NCBI RefSeq assembly: GCF_024323335.1 | Contig: NC_066583.1 | Coordinates: 373,059,175 to 373,123,174, forward strand | DNA: 64,000 nt | DNA from: Lathyrus oleraceus | Taxonomy: Eukaryota > Streptophyta > Magnoliopsida > Fabales > Fabaceae | Reading direction: 5' to 3' | Part shown: piece after piece, positions 50,225 through 60,727 of the stretch | Layout of the letters: every line of letters begins with the position of its first letter | How positions within the stretch are numbered: the first letter of the stretch is position 1 | The notes under the pieces: generated by a model | Told to the model about the DNA's origin: nothing | Database searches by the model: none | Seen by the model: the letters and a program-made list of their open reading frames with translations, nothing else | Program-made: the position numbers and the translations under genes

Positions 50225-50236
50225 GCTCTGATACCA
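50225..50236 (-). other. Primer-binding site of element D (initiator tRNA-Met)
   Basis: On the minus strand TGGTATCAGAGC starts four bases after the end of the 5' LTR. This is the classic plant initiator-tRNA-Met primer site. Confidence 0.95.
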
Positions 50237-50240
50237 CTAA

Positions 50241-52119
50241 TGTAACACCCTTCTAAAATACCCCAATAATTAATTAGATATGCAATTTAAGGGTGTCACA
50301 CTTGACACTTCACACCATTCACCATAATAACCTGTCATGCTCATTTATTAATCAAAATAAAACATTGCACAATTCGCAGCGGATAGAGATCTAATCAATC
50401 ATGCAAACCATGTAACACATTACATGTAAAGTTGTTCAACAACCAAAATGAAAACAAAGTAAAACATCCCGTCCCGATGTTACATCTACCAGAGCATGAC
50501 CCACTAAGGAACTACACTAGACTCCAAGCACTAGCTTCTACTCAATCACTGCTCGTTACCTGAAACATAGTTGTAAGGGTGAGTTCCTCAATCGATATAA
50601 TAAGCATTATAAAATATCATGTAATGCTAAGTAATTTAACACATTTCATCACCCAAATCAGATCACACATTCAGCAACGGCAACATCAACTCAAAATCAT
50701 AATCATACTCAACCCAACACAAAACACACGTATAATATTGGAATACATCCATTCATATTATACGCCATACATACATTATGCAATGAGACTCCATGCATGC
50801 GGTACCGACTATTCGTGAACACATAGTTCAACCTCACCGATCAAACCCAGATACGGCTACCAAGCTCACTAGTCCCACTCATTTGAGACCTAGTGACTCA
50901 CTCACTAATTCCTCACCATGGGAATTAGCTACCACCCCAAGGGCTATGCTATGCACGCTAAATCACCTAGCATGCAAACATCAACAACAATCCACAATAA
51001 TTCACTCACTAATTCCTCACCATGGGAATTAGCTACCACCATAAAGGCCATACTATACACGCTAAATCACCTAGCATGCAACATCAACAACAATCCACAA
51101 TGGACATATGCTCACACTCTAAGCCATAAACAGTCCATTCAAAATTGCATACATAACAGATACATTCACAGTATTATGCATACCATCATACATCATCAGC
51201 ATATTTATCACAGAATCATATTCATATCATGCCAAATAATAAATCACAGTATTAGCACACTCTACTAATACCTATACTGCTCAAAACAACGGGAAATGAT
51301 CCCTACTATATCATACACCAATATAGGCCAAACGTCAAATATGTACACAATATTTGAATATCAATTTTCCACTTTCCAAACAGTGTTAACCAGTTAACGC
51401 CCTGGGTTAACCGGTTAACGCAAAACAGAACACGCTTCCTGGCACATTTTAACAGTGTTAACCGGTTAACGCCCTGGGTTAACCGGTTAACGCAAGACAA
51501 ACCGCAATTTCTCATAATTCATAACAGTGTTAACCGGTTAACACCCTGGGTTAACCGGTTAACGCAGAACAGAAAGCTGTTCCTGCGCTAACACGAAAAC
51601 AGAATGCAGATTTCCCGCATTTCTCGCCGTCGGAGGACTTTCGGACCTCCGATTTCCATTCTGTAAAAAGCTACACGTCCAGAAATTTACGACTCACCCA
51701 CATATAGATTCAATTACAGTTTTAACATAACTTATTCATCACAATTCACAGCATTCCTCATCCCAATTAGGGTCAATTCAATGGCTTATTACTACCCATT
51801 ACATGTTAACCCATAATACCCATTAAACGACGATAAACCCCCCTTACCTGAGTTAATCCGGCAAATCCTTTAGCTTCAAGCTTTTCCCTTCTTCAACCCT
51901 TGTTCTCTTGCTCTTCCTCCTTGCCCTTTACTCACTTTCTGTCGCTTCTCTGATTTTCACGTGAAAAACCCTTTTTACCAAATGGAACTCTTTATATATA
52001 TATTCCAACTTTATTATTCCAATAATAATAATCCAATAATATTCCAATTATTTAATTAAATTAATAAATATACTATTAACTTAAATTAAATAATTATCAT
52101 ATTTTATCGGGGTGTTACA
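50241..52119 (-). repeat. 5' LTR of element D (1879 bp)
   Basis: Same termini as the 3' LTR and directly adjacent to the PBS at 50225-50236. It ends at the right-hand target duplicate. The first palindrome of its array has one base change (GTTAACCAGTTAAC). Confidence 0.96.
51385..51563. repeat. Same palindrome array in the 5' LTR of D
   Basis: Copies at 51385 (one substitution), 51406, 51457, 51478, 51529 and 51550. The 21/51 alternation and 72-bp period are preserved. Confidence 0.95.
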
Positions 52120-52124
52120 TTTGC

Positions 52125-52941
52125 TATGGAGGTTCCTCCTCTCGAGTGTGAGATTCAGGAGTCCTTCTACTTCCTAGTTGAGGGCAATCAGGCCAAGTTG
52201 AGGCAAGTGTCTGGGTCATGGCGTAACATTCAGAGGAAAGGAAAGGTTCCTTTTGGCAAGGTTAACAGCCGGTCTTTTCCTCCATTTGATGATTGGCTTC
52301 GGAAGAGGATAGAGATCACACATCTACCGTTTCCCGGAGGCGATCCTTGGTGTCCTTTGATTGAGGGGCCGCGTTCTTCTGTCAGTATGGAAGAATTCCT
52401 CGAGATGAAGAGGGCCAGAGATCAGTTGCTTGCAGAGAAAGCTGAATTGGAGATGAGTGTTGCTCGGATTCAGATGGCTAATCAGGAGATCAGAGTGAGG
52501 ATGGAGGATCAGGATAAGCGACATGCCCTGGAAGCAAAGCGCTTTGAGATGGACACTGCCTATTATCGGAAGATCAACCAAGCATTGGAGTCGTCGACAA
52601 AGGAGCATGACATCACCAAGGAGAGATTGTCTAGAGCTTCAAAGGTCATTGAAGATAAGAAGAGAAGGCAAATCCTTGTGAGGGATCAGAGGGAAGACAG
52701 AGCCAGAGTCCTTGCTGTAGAATGGGAAGCGGAGAAAACGAAGATCATTGCTGAGAGAGATCATTATCAGGCTGAGAGAGATCACTACATTGCTGAGAGA
52801 GATCATTACTTCAGACAGATGAAGATTCACCAGAAGGAGGTGGGGAGATTGCAGCAGGAGAACACCGAGCTCAGGTTCGCTGCAGAGTTTGCGAAGATGG
52901 TTGATGATGTAGGGCCTTCCGTGGGACCTTCATCAGATTAG
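52125..52941 (+). pseudogene. Ogre ORF1, 3' part with C-terminal coiled coil
   Basis: Continues ORF1 after the right-hand copy of the target site; with one site copy removed the two parts add up to 573 codons in one frame. It starts with a globular part (FDDWLRKRIEITHLPFPGG) and then a long charged coiled coil rich in E, K and R. Near the end is a heptad-like tandem (AERDHYQ, AERDHYI, AERDHYF). A coiled coil suggests self-assembly or binding to a partner such as gag; that is inference. Confidence 0.85.
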
Positions 52942-53467
52942 ATCTTTCTTATTTGTGTGGATTACCGTCAGGCCTGTTGACGGAATTCACTTGGTTGTAT
53001 TTCCTTTCTGATTCTGGAGAATTGTATTTGATTTGTATCAGCTTTGATGTATGACTATGGCGCTTATTGTGCACTTTTGATATGCAGATGTTTGTTTTCA
53101 TTCAATGATTGATCTTCAAGCTTTATTTGCTTTCCTGTATGCACTCACACAGCACACACATGGTTCGGTGGTATCTTTGCTAAATCATATATCTCTGATC
53201 TGTATGAGGAAATCAAATGATGAATGTCAGAATATTGCCGCCGGATTATTATTTGTCTCGATGAAGCCAGGATCGAGAGACAGAGTGTTCCTCATGTGGA
53301 TAAACACTGCATTCATGCATGATCATAATAACTTGTTTTCTGTTTTGCAGGTATCAGTTCTAACGTGCTTGATTGTTTCAGGAATCATTGCTCATGCTCG
53401 TAGAGTTGTACCTTTGCACTCAACACGTCCGCACAGATATTTCACCAGACGCAATACACCCAGGCTG
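52942..53467 (+). other. ORF1-gag spacer of Ogre C
   Basis: The gag frame is open from 53105, but its N-terminal 120 residues look like translated spacer. Pyrimidine-rich CTGTTTTGCAG at about 53340-53350 and TGTTTCAG at about 53375 resemble splice acceptors, so an intron joining the leader or ORF1 to gag is possible but not shown. Confidence 0.4.
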
Positions 53468-55198
53468 ATGGATCTCCCTAATACAGATGTTCTCGAGCTG
53501 AAGGAGAAGATGGATGAGTTGATTAACATCATGCAAGGTTTTGCTGTGGGCCAGAAAACATTGGCTGATAAAGTAGAAAAGCTCGAGCGGGCTTCAGCTG
53601 CCAACAGCGGTGTCAACCTGGATGGTGTCTCCAACCAGGGGCTTGGTGGTTCTAGGGAAGGTGGAAAGAGGACGACTGTGGGCGTAGTGAATAATGCCGG
53701 TGGTTTTGGTGCTGCAACAGGAGGTCAACCTGGTCCGATGGGTCATAATATGAAAGACAGTCTGTTTCCTCCGTTCTTTGGGGTTGAGGATGATAGAGAG
53801 GAAGACAGGGAGGCTGATCAATTCTCTATGCATAATGAGCCGTTTGGTCAATACGGTGTCCAACCACCGAATAAAGAAATCCAGTTGTTGGCAGAGAAAA
53901 TCATAGCTCTAGAAAGCTATGCCACTCCCGGGGTTGTGAATATGTCAAATATGGGGCTGGTTAAGGGGATTGTGATCCCACAGAAGTTCAAAGCGCCTGC
54001 ATTTGATAAGTATAATGGGAGTTCCTGCCCGGAAACTCACCTTCAAGCTTTTGTCCGCAAGATCTCTGCATATACGATGGATCAGAAGCTGTGGATGTAC
54101 TTCTTCCAGGACAGTCTATCTGGAGGATCCTTGGAGTGGTACACCAAGCTGAAGTCTTCTGATATTAAGAGCTGGCAGGATCTTGGCGATGCCTTCTTTA
54201 AACAGTATCAGTTTAACGCTGACATGGCTCCTAGCCGTACCCAGCTGCAGGGTATGTCTCAGAAGCATAACGAGGGGTTTAAAGAGTATGCGCAAAGGTG
54301 GAGGGAGTTGGCTGCCAGAGTTCAACCTCCGCTGGTGGACAGAGAGATGTCAGATTTGTTCATGGGTACCCTGCAGGGGGCGTTTGCTGAAAGGATGGTC
54401 GGTTGCCCGGTGACCAACTTTGCTGACATCGTGGTGGCCGGAGAAAGAATTGAAAGTTGGTTGAAGCTGGGGAAAATCCAGGGTGGTAATGCTTCGTCAT
54501 CAGGATCGAAGAAGCCTTTCGGAAATGGCCAAAGGAAGAAAGAGGGTGATACCAGTGCTGTATACGCTCAAAGAGGACAAAGTAGGGATCGTTACTTTCA
54601 GCACACTGCTGCGGTAACTATTCCTGCTGATAATCAGCCTGCACAACAGCAACAACAACAGCAGCAACAACCGCAACAACAACGTCAACCGTTTCAGCAG
54701 AGGCCGCAGAGGGCTGGGTATCAAGTCAGGGGGAGAATGAATGATCGACATTTTGATAGGCCGCCTGTGACTTATTCCTTCCTGTTGAAAAAGCTGAAGG
54801 ACTTAGGGTTGGTACAATTAAGAACTCTGGCACCTTTGAGACCTGATCAGAGGCCAGCCAGTTTTGATGAGAATGCGAAGTGTGAATTTCACTCAGGTGC
54901 TCATGGGCATAATGTAGAAGACTGCAAAGCTTTTAAGCACGTGGTCCAAGACCTGGTGGATACAAAGGCGATCAACTTTGCTCCATCTCCGAATGTTAAT
55001 GCTAATCCCATGCCTGCGCATGGTCAAAGGGGGGTGAATGCTATCTCTGAGGAGAGCAGAATCGGGCTGTTGAGTGTTGATCAGTTGAAGACTCCTTTGG
55101 CTGAGGTTAAGCGGCAGTTGTTGTTGAATGGGGTCTTTCCGGGCTGTGGTGATGATTGTGCTGCATGCATTGTTACCCGAATGGGTGTGTTTTCGTGA
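53468..55198 (+). pseudogene. Ogre C gag
   Basis: Probable start MDLPNTDVLELKEKMDELIN with a short coiled coil. A Gly-rich linker follows, then the gag core at about 54030-54460 (YFFQDSLSGGSLEWY, AFFKQYQFNADMAPSRTQL, FKEYAQRWRELAARV). A Gln-rich tract sits at 54640-54690, and the Ogre knuckle CEFHSGAHGHNVEDC at about 54880. The frame ends early at 55198: homology continues in another frame from about 55180, so one frameshift separates gag from protease. Whether this is damage or the native expression switch cannot be told from one copy. Confidence 0.9.
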
Positions 55199-56772
55199 GG
55201 GAGGCTGTCCAGAGGCTGATGGACGATGGAAGTCTCAGGTTTGAGAAGGCTGGTTTGGGGAAGGAAGATGTCTCCACCATAACTATTTACTTCGACCCGG
55301 TTGATTTGTCAACTCTGGCTGAGGCGGCTCCAGTTACTATCACGGTACCTGGGCCGATTCCTTATGACAAAGATGATGCCGTGCCGTGGCATTATGGTGG
55401 AGAGGTGTATTGTAATGGAGAGAAAGTGGAAGATCAGACTGCAAGTGAAACCACCGTTTCAAAGGTGGATAATGCCGGACCCAGTGGTTTCACTCGTAGT
55501 GGAAGGTTGTTTGCGCCCGATGCTTTGAGAAGTGGGGAGGGAGAAAAAGAAAAGAAATAAAAGGCCGAGGCTTTAGCCAGGGCAAAAGGAAAACAAGCAG
55601 TAATCAATGAAGGTACTCCTGTGGTGACACCGGCGCCTGGCGGGTCGGAGAGAGAACTTGATGATGAAGCAGAAGAATTTTTAAGAATCATCAAGAAGTA
55701 TGAGTACAAACTTGTTGACCATCTGCAGCAGACTCCATCCAAGATCTCAATTCTATCTTTGTTGTTAAGCTTTGAGGGGCATAGAGAGGCTTTGTTAAAA
55801 ATTCTGAAGAGAGCCTATGTTCCTCAAGAGATCACGATCAACCAGTTGGAGACGGTGGTGTCTAATGTTCATGCCAGCCACGGGTTGGGTTTCACCGATA
55901 TGGATTTGACTGTGGATGGGAGGAATCATAATCGGGCTTTACACATCGCAATGGAGTGTAAAGGAGCCGTGCTTTCGCACGTATTGGTTGATACTGGCTC
56001 CTCATTAAATGTGTTGCCAAAGAAAGCCTTGGCAAAGCTGAACTGTGAGGGGTTGATCCTGACACCCACTGATTTAATAGTGAGGGCTTTTGATGGTTCA
56101 AAGCGGGCGGTGTTCGGAGAGGTTGAGCTCCCGGTGAAGATTGGCCCTGAGGTGTTTAAGTCAGTATTCTATGTCATGGATATTCAGCCGGCATACAGTT
56201 GCCTGTTGGATCGCCCGTGGATTCATGCTGCTGGGGCAGTGACTTCGACTTTGCACCAGAAGCTAAAGTACATCTGGGATGGGCAGGTCGTCACCGTTTG
56301 TGGAGAAGAGGATATCTTCGTCAGCCACCTGTCATCGTTCAAATACGTGGAAATGGACGGTGAGATATGGGAGACCCCGAGTCAAGCATTCGAAACCGTT
56401 AAGGTGGAGAATGCTATTTTTGCGAAGGAAGAGGAAAAACCGTCCATTTCTTCGTATAAGCAGGCCGCTGAGGTGGTGAAGAGTGGGGAAGCTCCTGGTT
56501 GGGGGAAGATGATGGACATCTCCGCCAAGAAAGACCGCTTTGGAGTAGGTTATCAGCCAGGCCGAGGCTCGTCAGGACAAGGCAGAGGACGCCGTACGTC
56601 GTTCACATTCACCAGTGCTGGAATGCTGGATCCAGATCACATCTGTATGGTGGATGAGGAAGCTGATAGTGACTGCGAGGTTGATCGGTGGATAAAGCCG
56701 TGCGCACCGGGGATGGGAGTCCAGAACTGGAAGGCTGAAAAGATCATCACGGTCACTCTACTTGAAGAGTAA
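55180..56772 (+). pseudogene. Ogre C protease region
   Basis: The frame continues from the frameshift to a TAA at 55558-55560 and resumes in the same frame. Protease active site VLVDTGSSLNVLPKKALAKL at about 55980-56040, followed by FDGSKRAVFGEVELP and PWIHAAGAVTSTLHQK. The frame ends with a TAA at 56770-56772 that overlaps the intron donor. Element B also has stops in this linker zone, at different positions. Confidence 0.88.
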
Positions 56773-57035
56773 TATTTTCTGTTTTCGATTTTATTTGCAT
56801 GAAAGCCATACGTGTTGCCCGAAACGTAATAGTTCATTGTAAGGGCCACCTCATGTTTCATTTTGCAAATTTGCATCATAAATAAAAGGATGTTTTTCAA
56901 TTAAAAGCGGTGTTCCCTATTTTTCAGTTATTTTTGCAGTTTAAAAACAAAAATAAAAATGGCAATGTTTTCATTTTCCTTTTCAATTTGTCTCGCTCCG
57001 GTTCTAAAGCAATGCATGAATCAACATTCATGCAG
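56769..57035 (+). other. Ogre intron between protease and RT (element C)
   Basis: Donor GTAATATTT at 56769 overlaps the TAA stop of the protease frame. The acceptor is ATTCATGCAG, ending at 57035; length 267 nt. Splicing breaks a codon after two bases and enters the RT frame (CDHSPDLIDNN). Size, phase and the stop/donor overlap agree with element B. Confidence 0.78.
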
Positions 57036-60000
57036 ATGCGATCATTCTCCGGATCTAATTGATAACAATCCTGTTACACTCTCATATGACTTCGACAATC
57101 CGATCTATCATGCCGAAGAAGAAGGCGAAGGAGATTGTGAACTGCCAGGGGAGTTAGCCAGGTTGTTGAAACAAGAGGAGAAGGTGATTCAGCCGCACGA
57201 GGAGCAAATTGAGGTTGTGAATCTGGGTACCGACGAGGTCAAAAAAGAGGTGAAGATTGGGGCTGCTTTGGAGGAAAGTGTCAAGAGCAGAATGGTGGCA
57301 TTGTTGAAAGAGTATGTCGACATCTTTGCCTGGTCTTATCAGGATATGCCAGGGTTGGACACTGATATTGTTGTGCACAAGCTACCGTTGAGAGCAGATT
57401 GTCCTCCAGTGAAGCAGAAGTTGCGCAGAACTCGACCTGAGATGGCGATGAAAATTAAGGAGGAGGTGCAGAAGCAGTGGGATGCTGGTTTCCTTGTTGT
57501 CACCAATTATCCACCTTGGGTTGCAAATATTGTGCCAGTCCCGAAGAAAGATGGGAAGGTGAGAATGTGTGTGGACTACCGGGATCTGAACAGAGCTAGC
57601 CCGAAAGATGATTTTCAATTGCCTCACATTGATGTGTTGGTAGATAATACAGCTCAGTTCTCGGTGTTTTCCTTCATGGATGGCTTTTCTGGCTATAATC
57701 AAATCAAAATGTCGCCAGATGATATGGAGAAAACAACGTTCATTACACCGTGGGGCACTTTTTGTTACAAGGTGATGTCGTTTGGTCTCAAGAACGCCGG
57801 TGCTACTTATCATAGAGCCATGGTGACTTTGTTTCATGATATGATTCATCATGAAATCGAATGATATGTTGATGACATGATAGCAAAGTCCCAAACAGAA
57901 GAGAGGCATTTGGTAGATCTGGCCAAGTTGTTCGACCGGCTGAGACAGTTCAGACTGAGGTTGAATCCGAATAAGTGCACTTTCGGGGTGCGGTCCGGTA
58001 AATTGCTGGGGTTCATTGTAAGTGAAAAAGGAATCGAGGTAGATCCTGCTAAAGTAAAAGCAATAAGAGAAATGCCTGAACCAAGAACAGAGAAGGAGGT
58101 TTGTGGTTTCTTAGGTAGATTGAACTACATTTCACGGTTCATATCTCATCTAACAGCCACGTGTGAACCAATATTCAAGTTGTTGAGAAAAGATCAAACG
58201 GTCAGGTGGAATAATGATTGCCAAGCGGCATTTGAAAAGATAAAAGAATATTTGCAGGAGCCTCCGATTCTGATGCCTCCTGTGGAGGGACGACCGTTAA
58301 TTCTGTACTTGACGGTCCTCGAGGGGTCTATGGGGTGTGTATTGGGGCAGCATGACGAGTCTGGTCGAAAAGAGCATGCCATATACTACCTTAGCAAAAA
58401 GTTTATCGACTGTGAAACAAGATATTCACTGCTCGAGAAAACTTGTTGTGCTTTGGTCTGGGCTGCTCGCCGATTGAGGCAGTATATGCTAGTTCATACC
58501 ACTTTATTGATTTCCAAGATGGATCCAATCAAGTATATTTTTGAGAAGCCAGCATTGACCGGACGGGTTGCGAGGTGGCAAATGATTTTGACAGAATATG
58601 ATATCCAGTATACCTCTCAGAAAGCAATCAAGGGGAGCGTATTGTCTGATTACCTCGCTCAGCAACCCATTGAGGATTATCAACCGATGAAGTTTGAATT
58701 CCCTGATGAGGACATCATGTTTCTCAAATCGAAAGATTGTGAGGAACCAATCCCGGAGGAGGGGCCTGACCCTGAATCCGAATGGATTCTGATGTTTGAT
58801 GGGGCCGTTAACGTGAATGGTAGCGGAGTTGGTGCTGTTTTGGTTACACCGAAGGGATCCCACCTTCCTTTTGTTGCCCGGCTAACATTTGAGTGCACCA
58901 ACAACGTGGCTGAATACGAAGCTTGTATCCTGGGGATTGAGGAGGCGATTGATTTGAGGATCAAGAACCTTGTTATATATGGAGATTCAGCTCTGGTTGT
59001 GAATCAGGTTAACGGAAAATGGTATACGCATCAATCTCATTTAGTTCCATATCGGGATTATACGAGGAGATTGTTGACGTTTTTCACCAAGGTGAAGATG
59101 CATCATGTGCCGAGAGAAGAGAATCCTTTGGCGGATGCTTTGGCTACTCTGGCTGCCTTGATTAAGGTACAATGGTGGAATCAGTTCCCCAGTGTTGAGG
59201 TGGGACGTCTGGATAGACTGGCTTATGTGTTTGCTGTTGACACAGCGCCCGATGATGAGAAGCCGTGGTATTACGATATCAAGCGCTATCTAGAAACCCA
59301 AGAGTATCCTGAGGGAGCATCCAAGAAGGACCGAAAGACTCTGCGGAGGTTGGCCATGGTGTTTTACCTGAATAAGGATGGGGTGTTGTACAAGCGGAAT
59401 TTTGATTGGGTCTTGCTCAGATGTGTTGATGACAGAGAAGCAAGCCAACTGATGAAAGAGGTTCACGAAGGATCGTTCGGTACCCATGCCAGTGGGAATG
59501 CAATGGTGAAGAAGCTGCTGAGGGCAAGTTATTATTGGATGACAATGGAGGCCCAATGTTTCAATTTCGTGCGGAAGTGTCATAAATGCCAGATTTATGC
59601 TGACAAGGTGCACGTGCCTCCAAATCCGTTGAGTTTGATGTCGTCTCCGTGGCCGTTCGCTATGTGGGGCATTGATATGATTGGAAAGATTGAGCCTACG
59701 ACTTTGAATGGGCACCGGTTCATATTAGTGGCTATTGATTACTTCACCAAATGGGTGGAAGCAGCCTCTTATACGAACGTGACGAAGCAGGTCGTTGCCA
59801 GGTTTCTGAAGAGAGACATCATTTGCAGATATGGGGTTCCCGAGAGAATCATTACTGATAATGGTTCTAATTTGAACAACAAGATGATGGCAGAACTGTG
59901 CCGGGAATTCAAGATTGAACATCACAATTCTTCTCCCTATCGTCCGAAGATGAATGGGGCGGTTGAGGCGGCCAATAAAAATATCAAGAAGATTGTGCAA

Positions 60001-60516
60001 AAGATGGTGGTGACTTATAAGGATTGGCATGAGATGTTGCCATTTGCTTTGCATGGGTATCGAACCTCGGTGCGTACATCTACTGGGGCAACGCCTTTCT
60101 CGTTGGTATATGGAATGGAAGCCGTGCTGCCGGTTGAGGTTCAGATTCCCTCTTTGAGAGTCCTGATGGACGTGAAGCTGCAAGAGGCTGAATGGGTAAG
60201 GACCCGGTATGAGGAGTTAAGCCTGATTGAGGAAAAGAGGCTGGCGGCCATCTGTCATGGGCAGTTGTACCAGCAGAGGATGAAGCGTGCTTTTGACCGA
60301 AAGGTACGACCTCGTGTATATCATGTGGGTGATATGGTGCTGAAAAGGATCCTTCCTCCTCAAAACGATCGTAGGGGCAAATGGACACCCAATTATGAAG
60401 GTCCGTTCGTGGTCAAGAAGGTTTTCTCTGGCGGAGCCTTGTTGCTAACGACCATGGATGGCGAGGATTTTCCATCCCCTGTGAATGCGGACGCAGTTAA
60501 AAAATACTTCGTATAA
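57036..60516 (+). pseudogene. Ogre C RT - RNase H - archaeal RNase H - integrase
   Basis: RT lead FAWSYQDMPGLDTDI (about 57330), CVDYRDLNRASPKDD (57570) and FMDGFSGYNQI (57675). An in-frame TGA at 57862-57864 sits immediately before the catalytic YVDD. The frame then stays open from 57865 to 60516: RT end, gypsy RNase H (YYLSKKFIDCETRYS), archaeal RNase H (MFDGAVNVNGSGVGAVL; NNVAEYEACILG; YGDSALVV), integrase zinc motif (HEGSFGTHASGN...CHKCQ), core (GIDMIGKI; ITDNGSNLNNKM; RPKMNGAVEAANKNI) and terminus VNADAVKKYFV. The second RNase H marks the Tat lineage. The stop blocks full-length pol from this copy unless it is read through. Confidence 0.95.
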
Positions 60517-60525
60517 AGAGACCCG

Positions 60526-60727
60526 CTGGACGAAAATAATAAAATAGTCCAGGTAAAAATGGGCATCCCGGCGAACCAAAAAACAGAAAGAAAAGGTTTG
60601 GGCAAAAATTAGGGATAAAAAACAAAAAAAAAGGGAAAAATGTACGCCCGGCAAGTCGAAAACCTGAAAAGGCGACTTGGGCAAAAAAGGGTATCCTGGT
60701 GGACTGAAAACCCGAAAGGGCGGTCCA
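60526..60727 (+). repeat. Post-pol tandem hairpins of Ogre C
   Basis: Four hairpins begin 10 nt after the integrase stop: 60526-60552 (CTGGAC/GTCCAG), 60572-60600 (CGAACC/GGTTTG, one G-U), 60652-60679 (CAAGTCG/CGACTTG) and 60700-60727 (TGGACTG/CGGTCCA, one U-G). The third has inner CCT-GAAA-AGG and the fourth inner CCC-GAAA-GGG, a base-pair swap under the same GAAA loop. Linkers are of the type GGCAAAAA...GGG...CCCGG. Confidence 0.85.

Larger units (their letters stand above)
43795..52124 (-). mobile_element. Element D, young Tekay-like chromovirus with TSD TTTGC
   Basis: Exact 5-bp duplicates TTTGC at 43795-43799 and 52120-52124 flank LTRs of 1904 and 1879 bp. The PBS and purine tract are present and a single 1456-codon gag-pol frame is open. 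The LTRs differ by one 25-bp indel and about eight substitutions by eye (roughly 0.4 percent). At a commonly assumed plant rate this means an insertion on the order of 0.1-0.3 million years ago. It lies antisense inside ORF1 of Ogre C. Confidence 0.97.
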
